Counted from the stretch's first letter, positions 1-11,781 are shown. The stretch is DNA of 39,609 bases from Spirogloea muscicola (GCA_009602725.1 WELB01000124.1:116477-156085), one strand, 5' to 3'. Notes: generated from the sequence alone by a model not told the origin. Made by a program: numbers and translations.

Positions 1-188
1 GCCGCCAGGGCGCGCACCAGCGCGCCCAGCAGCGCGTCGCCGGCGCTGAAGAACGATTCCGCCGCCGCCACCGCCGGCCACGGCTCCTGCTGCATCGGCG
101 GCGGCGGCGGCGACGGCGAGAGGCAGCCGCCGGGGCCCGCCATGGCCGCCGCGGCCACCTCGGCCTGCGGCGGCGGCGCGGCGGCCAT
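1..188 (-). CDS. Partial 5' coding exon, unknown Ala/Pro-rich protein (cut by window edge)
   Basis: Reading the minus strand from an ATG at 188-186 gives 62 open codons that run off the left edge. The protein begins MAAAPPPQAEVAAAAM, continues through a Ser/Pro run (SPSPPPPP, coded by the GGC run at about 99-113), and then becomes less repetitive with ESFFSAGDALLGALVRAL, which could start an amphipathic helix. The ATG has a favourable context (GCC before, G after), and a GC-rich leader follows the AT-richer spacer, as at other gene starts in this window. I do not recognise the family, and a low-complexity N-terminus gives little to go on. It could also be a chance open frame in GC-rich DNA. 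No stop or splice donor is visible before the edge. Confidence 0.4.
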   Translation of the reverse strand, partial: MAAAPPPQAEVAAAAMAGPGGCLSPSPPPPPMQQEPWPAVAAAESFFSAGDALLGALVRALA

Positions 189-285
189 GGCTGGGAAAGG
201 CTGCAGGGGTTTAGGGCGAGGGGCCGGTCAGCGCTAAGGGCGCGGAAGGGAAAGGGGCACGCCCCCCCACCGACTCCCCCTCAGT

Positions 286-334
286 CACCTGGCTGGCTTT
301 CACAGCCACTCTGTAGACATCAGCAGCCGCATTC
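286..334 (-). repeat. Dispersed repeat, family B copy 1
   Basis: Read on the minus strand, this stretch contains GAATGCGGCTGCTGAT and GTGGCTGTGAAAGCCAGCC. Both segments recur in the same order at 20926-20992 and 21092-21165. The GTGGCTGTGAAAG-GCCAGCC end also resembles the end of the family A repeat (470-609), so A and B may be parts of one element. It is noncoding. Confidence 0.6.
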
Positions 335-469
335 ACTCAGGAAGACTGACCTCCACCGCCCCCGTTCGACGTCTTTCCGCCTGCTAGCTCCTGCTAGCTA
401 TTCAGACTTGCATCTACTGACTAGAGGTCACTGAGAGTCCGCTTGCTGCTGTCTCAGTCCTTAGCACTC

Positions 470-609
470 CGGCTCCTTCAGACCTTGTCCATTCCTTTGG
501 GCTGGCCTCTCGCAGCCACCATGTAATCTGGCCGCGCTTGCCCCATTCACAATGAAAACTCTTCCAGAACAGGGCAATGGCTGTGGGTGGCCAGCCCAAC
601 GGAGGATGG
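470..609 (+). repeat. MITE-like repeat, family A copy 1
   Basis: The copy starts near CTTCAGACCTTGTCC, has GGGCTGGCC near its left end and GGCCAGCCCAA near its right end, and carries AAAACTCTTCCAG internally. The two ends are imperfect inverted repeats. The same order of motifs is found at 15885-16068 (same orientation) and 5738-5966 (opposite orientation). Short inverted ends, noncoding content and several copies within 16 kb suggest a MITE-like nonautonomous element. I could not identify target-site duplications by eye. Confidence 0.6.
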
Positions 610-1714
610 ACGAAATTGGAAGGGGCCAGAAAAGCGCTTTAGTATGCAAGTCCCCCAACCTACTTGTCAAGGCAAAGCCACGCACCTTACAGCACAGGTG
701 CAGTCGCATCAGGCTGTTGATTTCAAGGCAGTGAGGCTCAGGGTTTGGAGTGAGGGTGCATAATAGAAAGAAATGGCTCGCCAATAGAAAAAGAGGGGCA
801 TAAGAGGAGGCGGCTGTATGTCGCCTTGGAGTTGAGGCTGTGGGACCTGTGGTGCAGTTTATAATATCAGTAGGGGCTTCGCCACAGTGTCCACGTGACA
901 AGCGAGGTTCTCAGAGCCGTAGACACCCTGGACATCATGCCTGCCTCCAAGAAAAGGCTGCAGAAAAAGCTTCAGCGACACAGCAGGCTGCTGCAGCTCT
1001 GCCTCTACCCTGGGGACCACTGCAAATCTTCCCCCGCTGCCTACTTGCGGCTTTCATCCTCACAGATTGCGCTACGGTGCTTCATCTCATGGACTCAGAC
1101 AGCGCGGCCAGCAGGAGCGCTTGCCAGACGAATTAAGCAGAGCTGAAAGGCACCTCCAGCAACCGCCACCAGCGCTATTATCCATAATCTACTGTAAGAT
1201 TGGTCATTGGGCTGCGCCGCTGACTTGGCGCCCAGCCTGGCCTGGCCCTGCCCAACCCACCCGCTCCAACTGCATCGTATTGTCCACCTATAACTGTCAA
1301 CGTTGCTTGCAGGCAGCTGGCACTGCTAGCCTGCCACACAGTCAGTTCAGTGCAGGTGCCTGGACTCCCACTTTCAACCGTCTCCTACAGCTTGATCCCT
1401 AGAATGCATTCCTTCCATAGTAACCCTTTCACTTTACATGACGCTGAGTGCAGGCCATGTCAGACTTGCTGGCCCTGAGCACAGCCCCCCAGGACAGAGT
1501 TCTGAACGTCCGAAGGAGGCAAGCACGCCTGCAGTGCATGGACTGTCCTGTATACAAGGACGCCACCACAAAACCTCTCTAGGTCTTCTGAGGACTGCAA
1601 GCTGCAAGAAAATGGCGGCAGATATCTGAACAACCGCCGTGAGTACTCGGCAGCAACCTGAAGGAGAGTGGGCGAGCCTCTGGCGTTGCAGAGGCCAGGT
1701 CTGGGGCCACTGGC

Positions 1715-4700
1715 TTAGCCCATTGCGTAGGAGGCTGTCGGGAGGTTGATCACAGTGCTCTTCACTTTGGTCATCATGTAAATGGAGTTGGTGATACCCT
1801 GCGAACCGATGCCGCTGTCTCGCAGACCCTGGCCAGCAGCCGCAGCAACACATTGAGGGTCAGACCTGCCGACTTGCTACACTGGCATGCAAGACCCTGC
1901 CACTCCCATCGCCACTCAATTGTTGCTGATCAACATCCAGTTGCTTAAAACAGATGTTTCAGTTGCTGCCGATGCTGCATTACAAAGGACTCACCTGGAA
2001 AGGGAAGTGGTCGGGCCCCCGCGCCGGTGCAGAGTTGATCTGCACTGTTCCTGTCTCCATAGCGTCGCTGACCAGGATGGCCTTGTTGATGTCCCGCGTG
2101 AATACGCAGCCCTGCAGTGGGCCGCCGAGTGTAAGTCATCATGCTCAACTATACCAGGCCCTTCCTAAGACGCCTGCTAAAGTACTGAGTTCTCTCGACC
2201 TCCGCGCCATAGATAAAGCAGGACCTGAATCCCATCTGCAGCGGCAAAAGTCCACGACTACAACCACATCCACGTGCACATTCACATGACACCATGGGAG
2301 GACGATGCTGAGTTGCAGCAACGTAGCAAATTGCTGCAGTTTGTGAGACTAGGGGTTTGAGGAGAAAGCCAAGTCAAGTGCCTTGACCATGCTACGAGGG
2401 CCTCAACCGCAGCACCTGAAGAGCGTAGTTGTTGGCATTGCAGTGGTGAATGCCCTCCTCGACCTTGGAAATGCGGATGATGGGCATCACAGGCCCAAAA
2501 GGCTCCTCCCATGCCAGCCGCATGTCAGGCCGCACGTTGTCGATCACCAACGGCCAGATCAGATTGTGTTCTCGCTTGTACTCCTGCATCAGTGCATATG
2601 GCATAAGTAACCTGCTCTTGTTGCAACTTTAGAATTGAGACTCCCAAACATGCCAAGGAGACTGACCGCACCTCAGTGAGGGCTTAGAGTACTTGCCTGG
2701 CAGAAGGTGGCACCCTTCTCCTTGCAGTCCATGACGAGACCCTCTATGAAGTTCGCGGACGATTCGGAGATGACGGGCGTGATGTCGCAGTCATCCTCAG
2801 GGCGCCCCACCTTGAGCTTGGCCACCTTGGTGTTGACCTTCTCCACGAGCTCATCAGCCACCGACTGCATGACGAGCACAACCTTAACAGCCGTACACCG
2901 CTGGCCACTGCACAAATGACCAGCAGTTCAACATCAGCAGGTGTGAGTGACCTGGCAGGATTCAGTGCAATGATAACGCACAGCATTGACAAGGAGCGTA
3001 CGTATTCGCATCACTATAGTGAAGGAGGCCAGCTTCAGGGAGGACAGAGAGGGTGAGAGGACCTGTAGGAGAAGCCGCCCTTGATGATGTTCGCGGCGGC
3101 AAGGTCAAGGTCCGCATCCTCGAGCACGATGCAAGCGTCCTTGCCTCCAAGCTCCATCTGCAGCGGGATCATGTTGGCCTTCCTCGATATGGAGATGCCA
3201 GTGTCTCCTCCAGTGAAGCTGCCCCCGAGCGACACCCTTCACTAATCAGTCTCATATGCTGTCAGCCTTGTCAGTCTGAATAAGATGCCCACCCCACAGC
3301 TGCCAGCTGCTCCACAGAGAGAATAGGGAGGGCAGATGCAAGCTTCATCGATAAGCGAGGATTGTCAGAGTGGCTGAGCTCAAGACCTGATGCAGTTGAT
3401 GCTCGGATGCTGCGTCAGGAAGTCACCAATCTCGGAGCCCTTGCCAGTGACAGCGCCGATGAGGCCCTTGGGAAAACCAGCCTTGATGAAGCAGTGCACC
3501 ATGTGGAGAGCCGACACAGCTCCCTACAGACATAAGCATTAAAGTCTGCTCATTTACTGCAGCCTTAGCAAATCCCAACTGAACTGCAAGTCACTGGGTT
3601 ATTCATAGGCACTCCTCCGGCAACAGTGACTTATCAATAATCTCTCCTTACCTTCGCAAAATTGAACTCTTATTTGCTATGCACCATAGCATAGTTGACC
3701 ACACAGTACGCTCTACGACCCACTGACCACCTTGAAGCTGTCTCAAGCAGGGTGATTGTTCCCTTTATTAAACAAGTGCTCAGTCATCCCACCCTCGACT
3801 AGCTTTATCAGCACAAATGAGAATGCTACGGTTGCAATATCTCAATGATGTTGTTGTGTGTTGTGCACCTGGGTTGGTGGCTTCAGGACAACAGCATTCC
3901 CCGAGATGAGAGCAGGAGCAAGCTTGGACACAGCAAGGTTGACTGGATAATTGAAGGGAGGGATGCAGAGAACCACACCCAAAGGAATCTGCAGTACACC
4001 AGCACTTGCGATGCTCAAAACGTGGACACCAGAAACTTTCAATGGGTTGCGTAACTCGTGAATCAAGACAAGCCACACCCTCACTCGCAAAAACAAGAGC
4101 TTATCTGACTTTGCACGCTACCAGCACCTACAAAGACAGTAAAATCCAATGGCTTACCTTCGATGAAAGACAGAGCTTAGTCCGATCATTGCCAGGGAAG
4201 CTGTCACCTGTAAGAAACTTGTTCTCGGATAAAATACGCACCCCCTCCTCTGCACAATATGATATCAGGTCACCAGACCTGACCACCTGCAAGGTGATAA
4301 GTCCAATATTAAGAGCAACGCAAATGCCACAACTTGAGATGAATTGAGATCCATCAGCTCTTGAAACAACGAAGATGTCCATTTCACAGATCCTCACAGG
4401 TATCTCTTCCAAAGAATTACATTCTCTGAAGAAGTACAACAAGAGATGTCACGTCCAACACAAGGGCTGGATTCAAGCAGGCATTTACTTAGCGGTATGA
4501 TTGTAAGTAACATGCTTCTCATGTATGTGCAAGATTTTACAGACCTCCGTCACCGAGTCCTTGGCAGGCTTTGCCACCTCCTTGACAAGGCAATCTGCGA
4601 TTGGGCCTTTGTTCTCCTTGAGTAGAGCGGCAGCCTTGTGCAGCAGCTCAGCCCTCTTCCAGAGAGGGGTCCTGGCCCAGGACTTCTGCGCAGCCTTGGC

Positions 4701-5355
4701 TGCGTCGATGATGGCATTCACCTCGTCCTGGGTGCACGCTGCAGAGAGTAGTAGCTGCAGCCAAGATCAGGCAAGCAGCTCCAACTGGCGGAATTTGGTG
4801 AAGCAATCTGCGCGTATTCTGGAGCTGTCGCAGCTTGGTCATCGCTAGCAGAAACTGAGCCACTGAATAGCACCCATTTACGCAGCTGCATTTGGTGCAC
4901 TGAATTACCCTTCACTGCCATCAGCTGCTGGCTGCCATTGAGTCTCTACTCCACTGACCACTATTGGCAGCTCAAACAGAAAACCAGTGCTTCTAACACA
5001 CGCCTCTCAAATACAGGCCATGTCCACGAGAAATGGCGAGTATCGAACGTGCGATCGACCAATGGAGTACCCGGGCACCGAAGCCTCGCCACAGACGATT
5101 TCAGAGCTACGAGCTGCCAGCGCCAATTCCAACCAGATATCGGCGCAGCTACGACACTAGAGCAGGCGACAGGGGGATCGGGGGCAGGCGGCGGAGGCGC
5201 CTCTCACCCTGGACCTTGAAGGCCACGTCGCGCGTCGTCGGATTGATGATGTTGACGGTCTTGCCGGACGCCGAGGTCTTCCACTCGCCCTCGGTCAGGA
5301 ACTTGTACGCGTCGCCCCCCGCCAGGATCTCCTCGAAGTACCCCGTCCCCGCCAT
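1715..5355 (-). CDS. GAPN: Non-phosphorylating NADP-dependent glyceraldehyde-3-phosphate dehydrogenase (ALDH11A type)
   Basis: A cytosolic aldehyde dehydrogenase that oxidises glyceraldehyde 3-phosphate directly to 3-phosphoglycerate with reduction of NADP+, bypassing ATP formation (known for the plant family). Ten exons join in phase: 5355-5208, 4738-4545, 4286-4158, 3988-3869, 3523-3387, 3218-3063, 2907-2697, 2583-2416, 2111-1995, 1828-1715, for 1494 nt and 497 aa; the plant family is about 496 aa. The product starts [14 protein letters not shown] and ends LPTASYAMG. Visible motifs are [28 protein letters not shown] with the general-base Glu (about residue 265) and SGQRCTAVK with the catalytic Cys (about residue 299). 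All introns are GT-AG except the seventh, which has a GC donor (CAG/GCAAGT). The start is fixed by the conserved MAGTG opening. No transit peptide is seen, fitting the cytosol. Confidence 0.97.
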
Positions 5356-5397
5356 GGCGCCCGCGGCGGCGGAATCGGGCGCGCAAACCGCGGCGGG

Positions 5398-5403
<6 letters not shown>

Positions 5404-5437
<34 letters not shown>
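5404..5437. repeat. (GGC)n microsatellite in GAPN 5' leader
   Basis: About eleven uninterrupted GGC units lie roughly 50 bp upstream of the GAPN ATG, so the transcript would carry (GCC)n in its 5' UTR. Confidence 0.9.
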
Positions 5438-5438
<1 letters not shown>

Positions 5439-5737
5439 GGGCCCCAATCAGTGACGCACGCAGACTGGCAATATTGCCCCAGCCCTCCTATTATAACATG
5501 GCGGTGGGGAGCCCCTCATTTCCTCATTTCCAGCCTCCGCGGACGTACTGCTGTGAGGAGCTCACGGAGCATTTAACCACGGATCTGGAGGGGGGCCAGC
5601 GTTGCCACCCTTGCTGTCCATCTGTCAGTGTGCTTTGCCAGTGTCTTTGCCTTCCATCACTCATTACACTCTCCATCTTATTTATTCTTCCAGGAATCAG
5701 ACGGCCCCCCGAAGCAGACTGTCCCACTGTTCTTCTT

Positions 5738-5966
5738 CTGGGCTGGCCAGTCACAGCCGTCGCCCTCTACTGGCTGGCTTTGCCAGCCCCTCTTCTCTGT
5801 GGGCGCGCACTTCTCTACTGGCAGAGTTTTTCCTTCTCGAAGCAGGCTGGCATGCCAAGATCAGAGAGATCATCCGATCATCTAAAGCAAGCTCACCTGA
5901 CGAAGGCGAGGGCTTTGAAAAGCCAGCCCGAAAGATACGGACAAGGTCTGAAGGCGCCGAAAATTG
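5738..5966 (-). repeat. MITE-like repeat, family A copy 3
   Basis: In opposite orientation to the copies at 470-609 and 15885-16068, this stretch has GGGCTGGCCAGTCACAGCC at its left end and AAAAGCCAGCCCGAAAG followed by ACAAGGTCTGAAGGCGCC at its right end. The outer right-hand sequence matches the reverse complement of the left flank of copy 1. The interior is longer and more diverged, with a second small hairpin (CTGGCTGGCTTTGCCAGCC). Confidence 0.6.
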
Positions 5967-6302
5967 CTGAAACATACAACTTAGCAAGTACACTAAAATG
6001 GTCACTTGGTAACCTTGGTGCCGTTGACGTCGGTGCAAGTTGCCAACCTTATACGACCACCATGACAGGAGGGAAGGAGCTCTTGTTGTGGGGACAATGC
6101 CTCTTAAAGGCCAGCTTAAAGACAAATACAAGCTGTGATAGTGGCGGTACTCGGCACCCTTGGCACGTCAAGGTCCGCAAGCTCGTTGCCTCTGCCAGCT
6201 GCCGCGGACCTGCAGTCCAAGCCGAATCCAACCACACATGGCAAGGCTTCGAGCCCAATCCTGGGCGGCGGTGCGCAAGCTCGCAATGCCGTAGGCTGTT
6301 CG

Positions 6303-9300
6303 CTACCGCTTTGTGGGTTTGGAGCCTCCTCTGCGGGCCCCTCCCCGGGCGGCCGGCTTCCCCCGGCTGGAGGAGCTGCCTCTGCGACTGCTTCCGCCGC
6401 GGCCTCTGCCTCGCATGCTGCTCGAGCTTCCTCCTCGGCTGTGGCCGCCGGTGCCGCCTCTGCTTCGCATGCTGCTCGAGCCTCCTCCTCGGCCGCCCCC
6501 CCTCCCTCCTCTCCCACCTCCCCCCCTCCCTCCTCTCCCACCTCCTCTCCCCCCTCCTCCAAGCTCCCGGTGTCCGCCACCGCCGCCCCTCCCGCCGCCT
6601 CGCTTGAGTGCCATCTTCTGGCGCTCTTTTCGGACCTCGTCCACGCTCCGCAGCTCATTACGGACACTGGCATTGGAAGTTGTGCCACCCCGCCCCCTGC
6701 TGGCCCCGCGGCCTCCCCGCCTGCCCGCCCCTCTGCCGCCGTAGCTGGTTCCTGCAACATGCCAGACCGCCGACGGTGAGTGGCTGTACGAGTCCGACAA
6801 CGATCATCAAGTCATTGCCCGTCAAAGTTCCTCCGCGCCAGGCATGCAGCACCTGGTGTTGCCGAGCTGTTGTCGCCGCCAGAGGACACGCGCATGTGGG
6901 TCTTCTCCTTCCACTTCTTGTAGATGCCTCTGTCGCTTGCCAACGCCTTTGCGCCGCTCTCGGTCCTTACCTGCGCACAAGGATTCCCACCAAAAGCGCA
7001 ATCAATACACCAGCAAGTGCATGATGTCCCCATTCCATGCCATCATAGCTCTTGAGTGGCCCTTGACTAAATCAATGGCTCGGATGGCGTAATCCAGGGC
7101 AAGGACACTCGATACATAAAGCACGCTGTAAAGCTCCTCTCAAGCCAAGTCGCCACCTTCAAGCGGCTTATGAAGAACAGCATAGGTTGCAGATTGTACT
7201 TACCTTCCCAGACGCTGTAACAACCTCGCCAGCATGCAGCTTCACAAACTTCTTGTTCTTCTGCAAATGCAAGTCATGGAGAAACCACCATGAGTTGCAG
7301 TATGCCGTACCCTGTTTGGAGCAAGCATTACCCTGAGAGATCTGCACAGACCTTCAATTTGCACGGCGGGCAGTGTACAGCACTGTGAATCTACCTTCAA
7401 AAGGTAACCAGATGGCATCCCATATATCCACACCGTCATCTTCATCATCATCATCATCACTATTGTTTGATACAATGTTGGATAAAGGCAGAAGGTGGTG
7501 CAGACCTTGTCCCAATGGTACGTCGCGCGGCGGCGCTTCTCCCCCTCGGCATCCTCAGGCACAAGATCAAGAACCTCCATGTCGATCCTGCAAAAACCAG
7601 ATTTCAGGCGCGGAGCCATTCTAGCTTCAGCTGCAGCTGAAGAGATGCCAGATCCAGCTGCAGAATATTTCAAGATTTCCACCACGTGCCAGGATCTCAG
7701 CAGAAAGTCCCTACCTATTGCGATCAAAGCTCTCACCCTTGCTGGCGCCTCCTCTAACAGAGAGGCCCATCTCTGACAGCTGCCAAAGAAGAGGCCCAAC
7801 TATTGTCAATACACCTTCAGCTGGACGGGCAACAATTCAGCTTCAGACAATCATTGCATGAGATAGCGCCCGTCGCAAGCTGCTGTCAATGATGCTACGT
7901 GACCACCCTATGCACTCAAGGTCTCAACAAGTGCCATTCTCGGTCTGTGGAGTCATGCACCACACAAGCTTGCAGCTGTGGATGCATGTGTGGCTATGCA
8001 AAGGGAGAAAGATGTGCTTGTCCACCAATTTGTATCAAATTCAAGAAGGACGTTGTAAAAGCAGCCCTTGGGTCTCAGCTCCAATGACTTACTCTGTTGG
8101 CTGGGACAGGATTGATGAAGTTTTCATCGTCCCGGAAGTTGGTCTGGACATGCTTGATTGCTGCCATCATTTGAGCAAATTATTATCAGTGCCATCAATG
8201 CATGGCTGTAAGTTGACATCTTGACCATGTAGAGACTACCCATGCTGCAGGCTCGAAGGCTGCCTCTCCTACATCTAGCAAGCTTGCTCGCTGTTGGCAG
8301 GCGAAGGCCCCTGCACTGTGGTACATCTCCACACTGCCAATCTAATAAAGTGAAGCATTGCAGCTTCACATATTTTTAGATTTGTATGACTGTCTCAGAT
8401 TCTTGACATTTATCGACACATGTCTTTGTGGATGAAAGTTACCTCCTCGCTTCCGCTTTCTTGTTCCATTCGCTTCCGTAGCTTCATCCCCAATTGCTGC
8501 TGGTCCTCCTAAATCCTCCTGAAGAAAGGCACTTTGACACCAGCTTAACATTGGTTCTGCTTGTTATGGTATTACCCTGCTTGCATGAGCCTACACATAC
8601 GAGCTATACACGTATGGGTATATGGATTCGGTCAGTGACCGAAGGGTCTAACAATACCTGACATTCCTTCACTAGCTCCTACATGTCACTAACATTTCAG
8701 CTAGATTGTAGAGGACATCACTGAGCCTGTTCTCTTAAGGCAAAATGCCTGAAGTCTAGAAGTGCGTCGCGGCTGCTCTATTAAGATGGCCTCATCAAGG
8801 ACGGTCTACAGCAAACATTACCTCTTCATAAATACTATCATGAGACAACCGCCTTTCTTCCCGCTTGCGCACAGCGGCAGCGATGGCTGGCGCATGCACC
8901 TCGCGCTTTTTCCGCATGATCTCTAAGGAGCCTGAGGACGCCACCCTCTGGCCCAGACCCCGATTTGGCCATCGAGAGAGATGAGCAACTCATTAAGATA
9001 GACCACTATTGCATCACTTGTTCCTGACATGGCTCGAAGCCGCGTCATTTCCAGGTGGTCTCGCCACAACAAGGCTGACAAGATATCACCACGACTACCT
9101 TCTGGCCTGCCCGTTTGGAGATGTCGCCTTCAGCTTCAAGGACTGTGTGTCGCGGCCTGCAAAGCAACAAATATCGATGCTGAAAGGCTGGCAGAAATAG
9201 CGGTGCACGAGATGCACTAGCATGCGCTGCAAGGTGGGCAAGCTGATTGTTGTGCCTGTAAGGGACAACTTCGGAGCTCCTAAGTGATCACTCTTCACTG

Positions 9301-11781
9301 TTCATAGTGGAGATGACCTGTGCCTACGCAGCTCTCCAAACTGCTGTTGCAGCAACTAAGCGTGCCTACAAAGAAGAGAACTGTGCTCAGAGTTAGTGGC
9401 AAAAGGGATAGGATGAAGCAAATAGAGAGAAAGTCCATCCCACCGAAAGGCCTTGAGGTGCTCAGCAAAGGCGGCGGCAGCAGCCTCCGTCTGGTCCTGC
9501 TCCTTGCGGAAGAGCGGGTGGAGGCCCTCATGAGCAAGGCCTTTGGAGCGGGCAATCGACTCTGCGGACGGCGCTGGCCGTGTCTTCGAGTAGAGCCGGA
9601 ACGCCTTGGCCGCAACCTTCTGGAGGCTCGCCAGCGCGCCGATGCGAGCATGCAGGTCGCGCACGTGCTCCATGCCGGCGTCCAGCTCGCGCTGCGGGAG
9701 GCGCCCGTACACCGTCTCTCCTCTGGTCGCCGCGGCGTCCGTGGCGGCCAGCACCGCACCGCCGACGTTGGCGGCGACCTCGTCCTCGGCGGGCGCTGGC
9801 CGCAGGCCCTTCGACAGAAAGAGGTGGAGGTCGAGCAGGAACGGTAGCTCGTCCCGCGTGAGCAAAGAGTAGGCCGTCCCGAGGCGGCCAGCGCGGGCGG
9901 CACGCCCCACGCGGTGCACAAACAGCTTGGGCCGCGGCGGGAAGTCGTAGTTGACGACGTTGTCGAGCAACGGGATGTCGATGCCGCGCGCCGCGACGTC
10001 CGTGACGATCAGGAGCGCCGTGCGCCGTGCCCGGAACTTTGCAATGTGAATCTTGCGAGCCGCCTGGTCCATGGACCCGTAGACGACCGACACGGCCACG
10101 CCCTCCGCGGCGAGGAGCTCCGCGACGTACTCCGCGTGATACTTGGTCGACACAAACACGATCGTCTGCTGCCCAGCCGGCACCACCTCGTGCACTAGGT
10201 GCAGCAGCGCCGCCATCCGCTCGTCCCGGCGCACTGTGAAGAACGCCAGCTGCAAACATACGGGCCGCATGTACGCATGTCAGAGCTAACACTGCTGCCA
10301 CGCGGACCTTGTACATCGCAAGGATGTGTCGCACAGGCCACATTGAGTGGTGCTGGCTGGAGGTGGCCACGGGGGTTCGCGAGAGGTCGGACCTGCAGGT
10401 CAGGGCTGATCTTGGTCTCGGTGTCGAGGCGCACGAGCTGCGGGTCGCGGAGGCCCGCGCGCGCAAACTCGGCCAGCAGGGCGGGCAGCGTCGCGGAGAA
10501 GAGCGACGTCTGGCGCGACTCGGGCATGCGCGCCAGGATCTGCCGCAGCTGCTCCGCAAATCCCATCTCAAACAGGCGGTCCGCCTCGTCAAACACCACG
10601 TACTCCACGCTGGCCGCCGCGTCAGGTGCGCCCCCACCAGCCGGCCGTCAGAACTGGCCCGCAAGTCCGCGCCGTCAGGCCGCAGGCATGGCGGTCATGT
10701 GAGACCTGGTCGGCACATCGGTGCAGCTAGCTTCGCTACAGGCCAGACAGTCAGAGTTATAGTGTCCTAGTCCACAAATCAAAAGGTTTTAGTCCTAAAT
10801 ACAGGATTTAGTGATTCAAACACCTAATTGCAAACAAGAGCTAATGTCAGAGATTAGCGAAGCAACTTGGTGGCGGACCAGGGGTGGGGGCTGACCTGCG
10901 GAGGGTCATATCCTCGACCTCGGAGAGGTGGTGCATGAGCCGTCCGGGCGTGGCGACGATGATGTCCGGGCTGCCCGCCAGCGCCTCGAACTGCGCCTCC
11001 ATGCTATCGCCGCCCACCAGCACGACCGCGCGGAGGTCGGTGTACCGCCCCAGCTCCCGCACGAACTTGAAGGTCTGCTCAGCCCAGAGTGTCGGCCGCG
11101 CCGAAGCAGCGCCCCCCACGTCAGAGCCGCAGGCGACGCAGACGGCGACGAGTGCAGAAGGGGTTTAAGGCGACGAGGGCAGAAGGGGTTTGACCCCACC
11201 CAGAAAGGATGGAGTGTGTATTGAGCGACGGAGGGCCTGAGTGGCCAAGTACCATGGCAAGCACAGTGACAGCTGTACATCACCTGCTGCTAAGCTGACA
11301 CGCCCTGTGACCAAGAAAGGGGTTTAAGCCCACAAGAACTTGACAGCTGTACATCGACTGCTGCTAAGCTGACCCGCTCAGTAACCAAGGAAGGGGTTCA
11401 AGACCACCCAGAGCCGCACCTGCAGCGCGAGCTCGCGCGTGGGCGAGAGGACGACGGCGCGGGCGCCGGGGCCAGGGGCGTGGGCGCGCAGGCGCTGCAG
11501 GAGGGGCAGCAGGAAGGCGGCGGTCTTGCCGGAGCCGGTGCGGGCCATGGCCACGACGTCGGCGCCGGCCAGGAGGCGCGGCATGGCGCGCCGCTGCACG
11601 GGCGTCGGCACGCGGTACCCCTTGCGCCGCACGCCGCGCAGCAGCTCCGGAGCCAGGCCCAGCGCCTCGAAACCCATGCCGCCGCTGCCGGCCTTGGCCT
11701 TGCGCCGCGCCGCGCCGCCGCCGCCGCAGAAGTCCGCCACGCCGCCCGNNNNNNNNNNNNNNNNNNNNNNNNNNNNCCCAT
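6303..11781 (-). CDS. DBP10: DEAD-box RNA helicase, DBP10/DDX54/RH29 family
   Basis: A nucleolar ATP-dependent RNA helicase that acts in large ribosomal subunit assembly (known for the family). Thirteen exons: 11781-11420, 11074-10896, 10609-10393, 10249-9444, 9156-9099, 8920-8822, 8518-8443, 8160-8093, 7770-7715, 7587-7506, 7260-7204, 6970-6853, 6751-6303; about 875 aa. Motifs in order: Q-motif region GYRVPTPVQ, Walker [37 protein letters not shown] and [10 protein letters not shown]. The DBP10 C-terminal domain follows ([13 protein letters not shown], then [11 protein letters not shown]), then an unusually long Arg/Gly tail. Exons 6 and 9 seem to use AGAG acceptors to keep phase. A run of 28 N (11749-11776) sits two codons after the proposed ATG; the true gap must be 2 modulo 3 bases for that ATG to be in frame, so the N-terminus is uncertain. 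Confidence 0.95.
11145..11410. repeat. Tandem imperfect repeats in DBP10 intron 1 (family C)
   Basis: Two units of about 67 bp (11267-11333 and 11341-11408) share GACAGCTGTACATC, CTGCTGCTAAGCTGAC and AAGGGGTTTAAG. Just upstream, GCGACGAG-GCAGAAGGGGTTT is repeated at 11145-11168 and 11170-11191. The second large unit contains GACCCGCTCAGTAACCA, which recurs at about 27721-27739. All lie within the first intron of the helicase gene. Confidence 0.7.
11749..11776. other. Assembly gap (28 N) at DBP10 5' end
   Basis: A run of N in very GC-rich sequence. Its stated size would put the upstream ATG (11781-11779) out of frame with the helicase exon, so the length is probably not real. Confidence 0.95.

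Larger units (their letters stand above)
189..1714. other. Intergenic region between the partial gene and GAPN
   Basis: This 1.5-kb spacer separates the start of the partial gene from the GAPN stop codon, both on the minus strand. It holds one copy of the inverted-end repeat (470-609), a related fragment (286-334) and a weak third resemblance near 1598-1632. Short open frames occur, for example one at about 936-1146 beginning MPASKKRLQKKLQRHSRLL, but none has recognisable domains or a convincing splice structure. The GAPN 3' UTR and the promoter of the partial gene must lie here; I could not place either precisely. Confidence 0.6.
5356..6302. other. Intergenic region between GAPN start and DBP10 stop
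   Basis: Both flanking genes are on the minus strand, so this holds the GAPN promoter and 5' UTR (left part) and the DBP10 3' UTR (right part). It contains a GGC triplet run just upstream of the GAPN ATG and an inverted copy of the family A repeat (5738-5966). A long plus-strand open frame crosses the whole region, but it is antisense to both genes and has no domain support. Confidence 0.6.

Noticed and set aside
936-1146. Small basic open frame starting MPASKKRLQKKL
   Set aside because: Short, with no family match that I know, and no clear splice or regulatory support; noted in the spacer description only.
5033-6607. Plus-strand open frame of 524 codons, the second longest in the window
   Set aside because: It is antisense to GAPN exon 1 and the last DBP10 exon and crosses a triplet run and a repeat copy. 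Its translation is low-complexity with no domain.
6116-6779. Several open frames on both strands over the DBP10 Arg/Gly tail
   Set aside because: A GC-rich repetitive exon opens all frames. Only the 6751-6303 minus frame is in phase with the upstream helicase exons.
9528-10664. Minus-strand open frame of 378 codons overlapping the helicase core
   Set aside because: It is a shifted frame of DBP10 exons 3-4 reading through their intron; the true frame carries the DEAD, SAT and [10 protein letters not shown] motifs.
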